A DNA stretch of 64,000 nt. Origin: Saccharothrix ecbatanensis. GTDB taxonomy: Bacteria > Actinomycetota > Actinomycetes > Mycobacteriales > Pseudonocardiaceae. Both the position numbers and the translations under genes were made by a program. Below the pieces are notes generated by a model. The model was not told the DNA's origin. It worked only from the letters and a program-made list of their open reading frames with translations, and did not search any database. Shown here one piece after another: positions 24,775 through 32,489 of this stretch. The stretch spans positions 6,634,001-6,698,000 of the forward strand of contig NZ_JACHMO010000001.1 in assembly GCF_014205015.1 (NCBI RefSeq), written 5' to 3'. How positions within the stretch are numbered: position 1 is the stretch's first letter; each line of letters opens with the position of its first letter.

Positions 24775-26202
24775 ATGTGGGAATACGCGCCCGCGCCAGA
24801 ATCGCGGGACATCGCGAACCTCAAGCCGAACTACCGGATGTTCGTCGACGGCGAGTTCGTCGAGGGCGCCGGTGAGCCGCTGAAGACCGTCAACCCCGGC
24901 ACGGAAGAGGTGCTGGCCGAGGTCAGCACGGCCGCGCCGGCAGACGTGGACAAGGCCGTGAAGGCGGCCCGCCGCGCCTACGACCGGGTGTGGGGCAAGA
25001 TGCCCGGCTCCGAGCGCGCCAAGTACATCTTCCGGATCGCCCGGCTGATCCAGGAGCGCGGACGTGAACTCGCCGTCCTCGAAAGCCTGGACAACGGCAA
25101 GCCGATCAAGGAATCGCGGGACGTGGACGTGCCCACGGCCGCCGCGCACTTCTTCTACCACGCGGGTTGGGCGGACAAGCTCGGTTACGCGGGCTACGGC
25201 CCGGACCCGAAGCCGCTGGGTGTCGCCGGTCAGGTGATCCCGTGGAACTTCCCGCTGCTGATGGCGGCGTGGAAGATCGCGCCCGCGCTGGCGTGCGGCA
25301 ACACGGTGGTGCTCAAGCCCGCCGAGACGACGCCGCTGACCGCGCTGGTGCTGGCGGAGATCATCCAGCAGGCCGATCTGCCACCCGGTGTGGTGAACAT
25401 CCTCCCCGGAGCGGGTGACGTCGGCGCCGCGGTCACCTCGCACCCGGACATCGACAAGGTCGCGTTCACCGGGTCCACCGAGGTCGGCAAGCTGATCCAG
25501 CGGCAGCTCGCGGGCACCGGTCGCAAGCTGACCCTGGAACTGGGCGGCAAGGCGGCGAACATCGTGTTCGACGACGCGCCGCTGGACCAGGCGGTCGAGG
25601 GCATCGTCAACGGCATCTTCTTCAACCAGGGTCACGTGTGCTGCGCCGGTTCACGTCTGCTGGTGCAGGAGTCGGTGGCCGAGGAACTGCTGGAGAAGCT
25701 GCGCGTGCGCATCTCCACGCTGCGCGTCGGCGACCCGTTGGACAAGAACACGGACGTCGGCGCGATCAACTCGCGCGAGCAGCTCACCAAGATCCAGCAG
25801 CTGGTCGAGACCGGTGACGCCGAGGGCGCCGAGCGCTGGACGTCCGCGTGCCCGTTGCCGGACAAGGGTTTCTACTTCGCGCCGACGGTGTTCTCCAACG
25901 TGTCGCAGGCGATGCGGATCGCCCGTGAGGAGATCTTCGGGCCGGTGCTGTCGGTGCTCACGTTCCGCACGCCGGACGAGGCGGTGGCCAAGGCGAACAA
26001 CACGCCGTACGGGCTGTCCGCCGGCATCTGGACCGAGAAGGGGTCGCGCATCCTGTGGGCGGCGCAGAAGATGCGCGCCGGCGTGGTGTGGGCCAACACG
26101 TTCAACCGCTTCGACCCGACCGCCCCGTTCGGCGGCTACCAGGAGTCGGGCTTCGGCCGCGAGGGCGGTCGCACCGGGCTGGAGGCGTACCTCGATGTCT
26201 GA
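24775..26202 (+). CDS. Aldehyde dehydrogenase, full length
   Basis: A 475-residue NAD(P)-dependent aldehyde dehydrogenase. Visible marks are IPWNFPLLMAAWKIAPALA, the cofactor loop FTGSTEVGKLIQ, the catalytic Glu in LELGGKAAN and the catalytic Cys in GHVCCAGSR. The ATG is two bases after the deoC stop. In context it probably turns the acetaldehyde released by DeoC into acetate. It overlaps the next gene by eight bases. Confidence 0.95.
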   Translation: MWEYAPAPESRDIANLKPNYRMFVDGEFVEGAGEPLKTVNPGTEEVLAEVSTAAPADVDKAVKAARRAYDRVWGKMPGSERAKYIFRIARLIQERGRELAVLESLDNGKPIKESRDVDVPTAAAHFFYHAGWADKLGYAGYGPDPKPLGVAGQVIPWNFPLLMAAWKIAPALACGNTVVLKPAETTPLTALVLAEIIQQADLPPGVVNILPGAGDVGAAVTSHPDIDKVAFTGSTEVGKLIQRQLAGTGRKLTLELGGKAANIVFDDAPLDQAVEGIVNGIFFNQGHVCCAGSRLLVQESVAEELLEKLRVRISTLRVGDPLDKNTDVGAINSREQLTKIQQLVETGDAEGAERWTSACPLPDKGFYFAPTVFSNVSQAMRIAREEIFGPVLSVLTFRTPDEAVAKANNTPYGLSAGIWTEKGSRILWAAQKMRAGVVWANTFNRFDPTAPFGGYQESGFGREGGRTGLEAYLDV

Positions 26203-27085
26203 TCGGATTTCGCTCGGCAAGACCGAGAACCGGATCGCGGTCGCGAAGACGTACAAGCTGTACATCGGGGGCGCGTTCCCGCGGTCCGAGTCCGGCCGGT
26301 CGTACCCGGTGGTCGACGCGAAGGGCGCGTTCCTGGCCAACGCGGCGCAGGGGTCGCGCAAGGACGCGCGGGACGCGGTCACGGCGGCGCGCAAGGCGTT
26401 CCCGGGCTGGTCCGGCGCGACGGCGTACAACCGCGGTCAGGTGCTGTACCGGGTGGCCGAGGTGCTGGAGGGTCGCCGGGAGCAGTTCGTCGCCGACGTG
26501 GCCGCGTGCGAGGGCGTCGCGGTGAAGAAGGCGCAGTCGTTGGTGGACACGGCGATCGACCGGTGGGTCTGGTACGCGGGGTGGACCGACAAGGTGGCCA
26601 CCGTGCTGGGCGGGACGAACCCGGTGGCGGGGCCGTACTTCTCGTTCTCGATGCCGGAGCCGACGGGTGTGGTGGCCGTGCTGGCGCCGCAGCAGTCGTC
26701 GCTGCTGGGGCTGATCAGCGTGGTGGCGCCGGTGATCGCGACCGGGAACACGGCGGTGGTCGTCAGCTCGCAGGACCGGCCGTTGCCCGCGGTGACGTTG
26801 TCGGAGGTGCTGGCCACGTCCGACCTGCCGGGTGGTGTGGTGAACGTGCTGACCGGGCGTACGGCGGAGATCGCGCCTTGGCTGGCTTCGCACGCGGACG
26901 TGAACGCGTTGGACTTGACCGGTGCGCCGGAGTCGACGCGGGCCGACCTGGAGCGGTCGGCGGCCGGGACGGTGAAGCGGGTGCTGCGGTCGCGGCCTTC
27001 GGAGGACTTCACCCGTGAGCCGGACTTGGCGCGGCTGCGGTCGTTCCTGGAGATCAAGACGGTCTGGCACCCGATGGGCGTGTAG
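26195..27085 (+). CDS. Short aldehyde dehydrogenase-like protein lacking the catalytic domain
   Basis: A 296-residue protein that aligns with the N-terminal cofactor domain of aldehyde dehydrogenases (YKLYIGGAFPRSESGRSYPV, then APQQSSLLGLISVVAPVIAT and LPGGVVNVLTGR). The sequence ends before the catalytic Cys region; the FTGST loop is replaced by LDLTGAPES and no LELGGK or GxxC motif exists. It cannot be an active dehydrogenase alone. Translational coupling with the full-length gene suggests a structural or regulatory subunit. Similar deoC-ALDH-short ALDH sets are, to my knowledge, common in actinobacteria, which argues against simple decay. Confidence 0.88.
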   Translation: MSDRISLGKTENRIAVAKTYKLYIGGAFPRSESGRSYPVVDAKGAFLANAAQGSRKDARDAVTAARKAFPGWSGATAYNRGQVLYRVAEVLEGRREQFVADVAACEGVAVKKAQSLVDTAIDRWVWYAGWTDKVATVLGGTNPVAGPYFSFSMPEPTGVVAVLAPQQSSLLGLISVVAPVIATGNTAVVVSSQDRPLPAVTLSEVLATSDLPGGVVNVLTGRTAEIAPWLASHADVNALDLTGAPESTRADLERSAAGTVKRVLRSRPSEDFTREPDLARLRSFLEIKTVWHPMGV

Positions 27086-27097
27086 CCGTCGGCTAGC

Positions 27098-27131
27098 GGC
27101 GGCAGTTAACGGCGGCAGTTAACGGCGGCAG
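27098..27131. repeat. Short tandem repeat, 13-bp unit
   Basis: GGCGGCAGTTAAC is repeated twice in full and once in part across the stop of the gene at 27119. The unit supplies the TAA stop codon of that gene and one spare copy beyond it. It looks like slippage. Confidence 0.7.
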
Positions 27132-27688
27132 CCGAACAAGCTGTAGCCGAGCAGGCCGGTGCAGCCCAGCACGATCGCGGTGATGGTGGCCGAGGTGGTG
27201 TCGACGGGTTGCACCGGCCAGCTCAGCAGGCGGCTGAGCCAGTGGTCGTCGCCGGGTGGGACCACGAGCGTCACGCCGGTCCAGCCGATCGGCAACGCCC
27301 ACGCGGCCTGTGAGCCGAGGAGCAGCGCGCCCAGTGCGGCCAGGCCGCCGAGACCGACGACGTTCCGGAGCACGAACGCGTCCGGTGCGATCGGGTCGGT
27401 TATCACGTCGACGGCGAGCAGCAGTGCGGCGATGAACGTGCAGCCGAACAGCAGGTGTGCGGCCCGGCGCGGTGGCCAGCCGAACGCGGCCGTGCGGTCG
27501 AGCGCCCGGTCGTGCCCGGCGAGGCCGGTGGCCAGGGCCGCGACTCCGACGGCCGCGGCGAAGGCGGCGAACCGCGGGCCGCCGTAGGCCGGGGCGAGGG
27601 CGGCGAACCCGGCCACCACCACCAGCACGACGGCCGCCGCCACCGGAACCTGCCGGGAACGCGCGTAGAGCAGCAACCACCGGGTCAC
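27119..27688 (-). CDS. Multi-pass membrane protein of the ABC operon
   Basis: 189 residues with about five hydrophobic helices (for example VPVAAAVVLVVVAGFAALAP and VVGLGGLAALGALLLGSQA). No transporter signature. It is the last gene of the ECF sigma/ABC operon, separated from the permease by a palindromic repeat. Likely an accessory membrane subunit of that transporter or simply an unknown membrane protein. Confidence 0.7.
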   Translation of the reverse strand: MTRWLLLYARSRQVPVAAAVVLVVVAGFAALAPAYGGPRFAAFAAAVGVAALATGLAGHDRALDRTAAFGWPPRRAAHLLFGCTFIAALLLAVDVITDPIAPDAFVLRNVVGLGGLAALGALLLGSQAAWALPIGWTGVTLVVPPGDDHWLSRLLSWPVQPVDTTSATITAIVLGCTGLLGYSLFGCRR

Positions 27689-27699
27689 GCCGCACTCCG

Positions 27700-27762
27700 T
27701 TCTGAGCGTTGAATTCGGGTGTTCCGAACGTAGGACTCACGCGTTCTGAACGTAGGACTCAC
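27700..27762. repeat. Second copy of the TGAACGTAGGACTCAC repeat family
   Basis: TTCTGAGCGTTGAATTCGGG (27700-27719), then AACGTAGGACTCAC (27727-27740) and TTCTGAACGTAGGACTCAC (27744-27762). These are the same units as in the cluster at 11615-11842, but without the opposing half. The last unit overlaps the end of the permease gene and supplies its TGA stop. Confidence 0.8.
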
Positions 27763-29102
27763 GCGGTTAGGGTGGTCAGGGCGTCGCCGCTGCACGCTGC
27801 TTGGACCTCGCGCGCGGCTTGGACGCGGGCCGTTTGTTCGGCCTCGGGCAGGGCCCGCAGGGCCGTCCAGGCCTGGCTGGCCAGCGCGTCGATCTCCCCT
27901 CCCAACCAGGCCCGGTACCGCGGCAGCGGCTCCAGGCGACCGGTCAGCCACGCCGCCATCACGGTGCGCGCGGCCACCTCACGTGCCACGGACTCCGGGA
28001 TGTAGTCGCCGTAGCACGTCCGCACGCCCGCGCCGGCGAGCATGTACGTCGTCACCTGCTCGGACGTCGGCGGCGTCTTGCGGAAGTACGTGAACTCGTC
28101 CAAGTCCACCCACACGGCGTCCGTGGGCTCCGGTCCGCGCCCTTCCAGCTGCACCACGTCCGTCTTCGTCACCACCACTTCCCGCACCGACGTCGGCGGC
28201 GAAGGCAGCTTCGCCAGCAACCGCAACGCCTCCCGCGCCGGCCCGGCCAACGCCGCCCGTTCCCGCTCGTGCGCCCGGGTCAGGCACAGCTGTTCCGCGC
28301 ACACCAGCTCCGCGGCCACCGGATCAGCCGCCCTGGCCTCCTCCGGCGTGGCCGGCATCAGCGGCACCACGACGGCGCCCGCCACCAGCAACGGCAGCAC
28401 CGCCCACCGCCGCCGTCGCCGCAACGCCGCCAGCAGGAACCCGGCCAGCGCCACCCCCGTGAACCACACCGCCTCCGACGCGCTCACCGAACCCGCCACC
28501 GTCGCGTAGACCGTCGTCGGCAACGGCACCGAAGGCAGCAGCACGGTCAAGGGGAAACCGTCCTCCGTCCGCCCCAACCCCAGCGTCATCAGGGCCACCC
28601 CGGCGGCCGCCACCACGGGCGGCACCAACGGCGACGGCACGAGCCGGCCGAGCCCCACGCCCAACCAGGCCGCAGCGACCAACGACAACGCACCCACCAG
28701 GAGGACCGGCAGCCAGCCCCAGTGGAAGTAGTCCGTCGCCGACGACACCTGCACCGCGCCGACCGCGAACACCACCGCGTACCCCGCGACCACCCCGAAC
28801 GCCAACGCGCCGAGCGTCCACCCCACCCGTTGCGCGCGTGGTCGTGGCGTGGACGCGAACAGCTCGTCCACCCCGGACCGCCGGTCCCGCAACCCCTGCA
28901 ACGCGCCCGCGCCGAGCGTCAGCGGCCACGAGAACAGCAGCATGAACCGGATCCACTCGGCCATCGTCGTCCACTGCCGCGTCCACGCCGTGCTGACCTT
29001 CGTCGACGGCCCCCAGCTCAGCATGCCCACCGTGAGCAGCACGATCAGCACGCCGACCACCAGCGCGGTGGTCCGCTTCAGCTCGATCCCGAGAATCCTC
29101 AC
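27759..29102 (-). CDS. ABC transporter membrane protein with large C-terminal domain
   Basis: 447 residues. Six to seven hydrophobic helices in the first ~260 residues (LVVGVLIVLLTVGMLSW and others) resemble ABC-2 type permeases; the last ~180 residues are soluble, with VWVDLDEFTYFRK and RTCYGDYIPESVAREVA. The GTG overlaps the ATPase stop (GTGA). It pairs with the ATPase at 29099 to form an exporter or a surface-stress transporter. The soluble part is not a family I know. Confidence 0.75.
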   Translation of the reverse strand: MRILGIELKRTTALVVGVLIVLLTVGMLSWGPSTKVSTAWTRQWTTMAEWIRFMLLFSWPLTLGAGALQGLRDRRSGVDELFASTPRPRAQRVGWTLGALAFGVVAGYAVVFAVGAVQVSSATDYFHWGWLPVLLVGALSLVAAAWLGVGLGRLVPSPLVPPVVAAAGVALMTLGLGRTEDGFPLTVLLPSVPLPTTVYATVAGSVSASEAVWFTGVALAGFLLAALRRRRRWAVLPLLVAGAVVVPLMPATPEEARAADPVAAELVCAEQLCLTRAHERERAALAGPAREALRLLAKLPSPPTSVREVVVTKTDVVQLEGRGPEPTDAVWVDLDEFTYFRKTPPTSEQVTTYMLAGAGVRTCYGDYIPESVAREVAARTVMAAWLTGRLEPLPRYRAWLGGEIDALASQAWTALRALPEAEQTARVQAAREVQAACSGDALTTLTA

Positions 29103-29911
29103 CAGCCACCAGCCTCACCGAGCAGGGCCGAGTACCCGCGTTCCAGCGGGCTGTCGCCGACGTCGTCCGGCCCACCGGCGGCGGCCAGGTCGTCCGGCGT
29201 GCCCTGGAACACGAGCCGTCCGGCGTTGACCAGCACCACGTCCGTGCAGGCCGCCGCGACGTCCTCGACCAGGTGCGTCGACACGACCACGCACGAGTCG
29301 GAACCCAACTCCTGCAACAACTCCCGGAACCGGACCCGTTGACCGGGGTCGAGCCCGGCGGTCGGCTCGTCCAGCAGCAGCACCTCGGGGTCGTTCACGA
29401 TGGCCTGCGCGATACCGGCCCGCCGCACCATGCCGCCGGACAGCGTCTTCATCCGGTCGTCCGCGCGGTCGGCCAGCCCGACCCGTTCGACGGCACGCTG
29501 CACCGCGCCGGGGATGTCCCGCTTGGGCACCTCCTTGAGCCACGCCATGTACTCGACGAACTCCCGCACGGTGAACCGCTTGTAGTAGCCGAAGTCCTGC
29601 GGCAGGTACCCGAGCGCCCGGCGCAGTCCGCGCAGGTCGACCTGTCCGGACACCGGCGAGCCGAGCACCTCCAACGTCCCGGACACGGGCCGCAGCACCG
29701 TCGCCAACGACCGGATCAGCGTGGTCTTGCCCGCGCCGTTCGGGCCGAGCAGCCCGTGCACACCCCGGCCCAGCCGCAGGTCGAGCCCGTCCACCGCCAT
29801 CGTCCGGCCCGCACGCACGCGCAGGCCCTCCGCCTTGACCTGCCAGGCGTACTTCGTCGGCGCGACTTCCGCCGCGTTCACCGCACGTGCCACGTCCCCT
29901 ACCTCCGTCAC
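29099..29911 (-). CDS. ABC transporter ATP-binding protein
   Basis: A 270-residue ABC ATPase of the ABC-2 exporter type. Walker A GPNGAGKTT, Q-loop LPQDFGYY, signature TLSGGMVRR, Walker B VLLLDEPTAGLDPGQR and the switch His in VVVSTHLVED are all present. The GTG start overlaps the anti-sigma gene (GTGA). It powers the permease encoded next. The sigma and anti-sigma genes upstream suggest induction by an envelope signal. Confidence 0.93.
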   Translation of the reverse strand: MTEVGDVARAVNAAEVAPTKYAWQVKAEGLRVRAGRTMAVDGLDLRLGRGVHGLLGPNGAGKTTLIRSLATVLRPVSGTLEVLGSPVSGQVDLRGLRRALGYLPQDFGYYKRFTVREFVEYMAWLKEVPKRDIPGAVQRAVERVGLADRADDRMKTLSGGMVRRAGIAQAIVNDPEVLLLDEPTAGLDPGQRVRFRELLQELGSDSCVVVSTHLVEDVAAACTDVVLVNAGRLVFQGTPDDLAAAGGPDDVGDSPLERGYSALLGEAGGW

Positions 29912-30678
29912 AGTCGCGCGTAGGCCGCGGACCTGAAGAACACGGCGGCGGCGCCCCCGACGAGCACCGCCGCCCACGCGGGCGACGCACCGGGCGCGAG
30001 CACGCCGGGCACACCGCCGAGCACCACTGCCGGACCGATCACCAGCACCGCCCACGTGGCGGCGGTGGCGACGGCGGCCCGGCGAATCCCGATCACGCCG
30101 CCGAGCGCGAGCGTCACGGACGTGACGCCCAGGCACGGCAGCAGCCAGTACGCGGGTGACGCGCCGGTCAGCCAGCCACCCACCAGCAACGCGGGCAGCA
30201 CCGCCACCAGCACCGCGACCGTCCGGCGCAGCACGAGTCGCAGACCGGCCCGCGCGGTCGACACGACCAGCTCGTAGGCCGGGTCCATGGCCCGCGACCA
30301 GGCCGCGGCCACGCCCAGCACCGGCACGATCGGCGCGACCAGCAACACGGCGGACGACACCGACCTCGACTCGAGCAGCCCGTCCACCGACAGGGCCGCC
30401 AACACCACGAACGCGGTCATGGCCAGCCACGGCAGGAACGCCGGCGTCGCCCACCGCGCGAACCGACCACGTCCGCGCACCGGTGTTCCGGTCGGCTCCA
30501 ACCCCGCCCACACGGCTGCCGTCAACGCCGTGACCTGCGGTGGAGCCACGTCGGCCAGTCGCAGCCGGCACAGCTCGCAGGTCTCCAGGTGCGCTTCGAC
30601 CGCCCACAGCCGGTCAGCGGGCAGCTCGTCGCCCGACGCGTAACGGGCGATCAACTCGGCGGACGCGTGCTCGCTCAT
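29908..30678 (-). CDS. Membrane-bound anti-sigma factor with zinc-finger HC2 motif
   Basis: 256 residues. An N-terminal anti-sigma zinc-binding domain carries HLETCELC (H-x3-C-x2-C, about residues 30-37), and the following ~200 residues hold about six membrane helices (WLAMTAFVVLAALSVDGLL and others). It overlaps the sigma factor stop (ATGA), the usual order for an ECF sigma and its anti-sigma. It would hold the sigma factor at the membrane until a signal arrives. Confidence 0.85.
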   Translation of the reverse strand: MSEHASAELIARYASGDELPADRLWAVEAHLETCELCRLRLADVAPPQVTALTAAVWAGLEPTGTPVRGRGRFARWATPAFLPWLAMTAFVVLAALSVDGLLESRSVSSAVLLVAPIVPVLGVAAAWSRAMDPAYELVVSTARAGLRLVLRRTVAVLVAVLPALLVGGWLTGASPAYWLLPCLGVTSVTLALGGVIGIRRAAVATAATWAVLVIGPAVVLGGVPGVLAPGASPAWAAVLVGGAAAVFFRSAAYARL

Positions 30679-31205
30679 GACAGTGCCTCCCGCATCGCGA
30701 TCCGAGCCCGCCGGGCGCGGGTCTTGACGGTGCCCTCCGGCAGTCCGAGCAGCACCGCGGTCTCCCGCACGCTCAACCCGTCCAGCACCATCGCCTGGAG
30801 CACCTGCCGCAGCTCCGGCGCCAAGTCGCGCAGCGCGCCGCCGACGTCGTCGCTCAACGCCCCCGCCAGCACCTCGTCCTCGGCGGCGGGCGCGGTCTCG
30901 GCCACCGGCACCGGCCGGGCCTGGTGCGCGCGGCGGCGGAACGCGTCGACCAGCCGGCGGGCCGCGATCGTCCACAGCCAGCCGACCGCCGTGCCGTCGA
31001 CCGCCGCGCCCGCGAACGACCCCGCCGCCCGCCACACCGCCAGGTACGTCTCCTGCATGACCTCGGCGACGATCTGCTCGTCGGCGCAGCGGCGGCGCAA
31101 CCGCACCGCAAGCCACGGCGACGTGCGCCGGTAGAGCTCTTCGAACGCAGCACGGTCGCCACGGGCCACCGCGCGGACCAACTGCTCCTCGTTCACATCC
31201 GGCAA
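30675..31205 (-). CDS. ECF-family RNA polymerase sigma factor
   Basis: 176 residues with sigma-2 (AFEELYRRTSPWLAVRLRRR, ETYLAVWRAA, GWLWTIAARRLVDAFRRR) and sigma-4 (LRQVLQAMVLDGLSVRETAV, LLGLPEGTVKTRARRARI) regions; no region 1.1 or 3. Start at the TTG 31205; a GTG at 31196 is an equally good choice and would give VNEEQLVRAV. It heads a tightly overlapped operon with its anti-sigma factor and an ABC transporter, and probably drives that operon. Confidence 0.93.
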   Translation of the reverse strand: MPDVNEEQLVRAVARGDRAAFEELYRRTSPWLAVRLRRRCADEQIVAEVMQETYLAVWRAAGSFAGAAVDGTAVGWLWTIAARRLVDAFRRRAHQARPVPVAETAPAAEDEVLAGALSDDVGGALRDLAPELRQVLQAMVLDGLSVRETAVLLGLPEGTVKTRARRARIAMREALS

Positions 31206-31259
31206 GACGGCCGCCCGAGGGAATCGGTTCTCAGATCAGAGTGACGTGTGTCACACAGG

Positions 31260-31838
31260 CTAGGCGGGGGTCGTCACGCCGTCGAACAGCTCGCGTAACA
31301 GGTCCGCCGACGTGATCATGCTCAGCCGGCACGCCTCGTTGAACGCCCCGCGTTCCAGCGTGTGGACGGCCACCTGCCACCCGGCTTCCCGGGCCAACTG
31401 CTGGAAAAACGCGCGCTGCGTGCGCCCGTTACCCTCCCTGAACGGGTGCAGGGCGTTGACCTCCGCGTAGTAATACGTGAATCGGTCGAGGAACCGATGC
31501 CGCTCGAGGTCGCGGAGGTAGTCATCCTTCTTCAACTCGTCGAATACCCACTGCGCATAGGCTTCGACCTGCCGCCAGGCCGCGAACATCGACCCTTTGG
31601 CAATGTCGACCCGCCGGACCTCGCCAGCCCACGGGTAGAAATCCCCGAAGATGCGGCGGTGGAACGCCTGGAGATGAGCCAGGTCGTAAGGGCCGGGCAA
31701 GGGCGCCATCGTCAGTTCATCGACGCGCATGGTGCTCAGCCGCATCTCGGCGCGGTCGCACTCTTCCTTGTTCGTCAACCCGAAGGCATTGCGCAGCACT
31801 CCGGACACCGGGTCCAGATAAGGGTCCTCGAAGGTCAC
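31260..31838 (-). CDS. Fic-family toxin
   Basis: 192 residues with an intact Fic motif HPFREGNGRT at 131-140. The catalytic His and the phosphate-binding EGNGR loop are all kept, so the protein should AMPylate or otherwise modify a target protein. The core before it (YDLAHLQAFHRRIFGDFYPW, AGEVRRVDIAKG) is typical. No N-terminal inhibitory helix is visible, so inhibition must come from the partner gene just upstream, whose stop overlaps its GTG start. Confidence 0.93.
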   Translation of the reverse strand: MTFEDPYLDPVSGVLRNAFGLTNKEECDRAEMRLSTMRVDELTMAPLPGPYDLAHLQAFHRRIFGDFYPWAGEVRRVDIAKGSMFAAWRQVEAYAQWVFDELKKDDYLRDLERHRFLDRFTYYYAEVNALHPFREGNGRTQRAFFQQLAREAGWQVAVHTLERGAFNEACRLSMITSADLLRELFDGVTTPA

Positions 31839-32425
31839 GACCGGCGCAGCGCCTCGATCTCCCTGGCGATCGCCTCGTCCATGGTCAACTCACCGGCCGC
31901 AACCGCGCGCAGGGTCGCCACCAGGTCGTCCGGGACTTCCAGCCCTTCCAACCGGGCGCTGCCAACGGCCACGGCGATCGCTTCCTCGGGGGTGCTGGTC
32001 AGCCTGCGGAAATACCGCGCCATCACCTCGTGGGACAACGGCGTGCTGCTCGGTTCGGACGGCGGCAGGCCATCCCGCGCCGCCCGCCACGGCTCCTCGG
32101 CATGCGCCATGTCGCTCAACTCGTGCCGGCTGAAGTGCCCGTACCGCTCGACCACCGACCGCACGACCGACCGTTCACGTTCGGTCAGGCTGCCCGGATC
32201 GCCCTCTTCCCAGGCGCAGACCTCGGACTGGCCCTGGTGCCGGAAGTAGACGTCGGGCACCACCGGACCTCGACGCCAGGCTTCGATGCGTGCGGTGAAC
32301 AGCGGCTCGTCGTACTTGGCCAGGTGCCACGCCTGGGTGTAGTAGAGGAGCTTCTGGAGCTTCATCGGCGACTCGGGGCCGGTGGCGTCGAGTACGGCTG
32401 CGGCCACGTCGTGGACGTCCGCCAT
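31835..32425 (-). CDS. Panacea-domain antitoxin (SocA/DUF4065 type)
   Basis: 196 residues with the Panacea domain: PMKLQKLLYYTQAWHLAKYD, then FTARIEAWRRGPVVPDVYF. Panacea proteins are antitoxins that pair with many unrelated toxins. The C-terminal tail (VAAGELTMDEAIAREIEAL) resembles the VbhA-type Fic-inhibiting helix, though the full inhibitory motif is not clear. The overlap with the Fic gene (GTGA) makes the two a toxin-antitoxin operon. Confidence 0.88.
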   Translation of the reverse strand: MADVHDVAAAVLDATGPESPMKLQKLLYYTQAWHLAKYDEPLFTARIEAWRRGPVVPDVYFRHQGQSEVCAWEEGDPGSLTERERSVVRSVVERYGHFSRHELSDMAHAEEPWRAARDGLPPSEPSSTPLSHEVMARYFRRLTSTPEEAIAVAVGSARLEGLEVPDDLVATLRAVAAGELTMDEAIAREIEALRRS

Positions 32426-32489
32426 GCCACCTCCAGCGAGTGCTCTGAGCTGCGGTAACCCATTCTACCGGAGATCGTGGCGGAATGGG

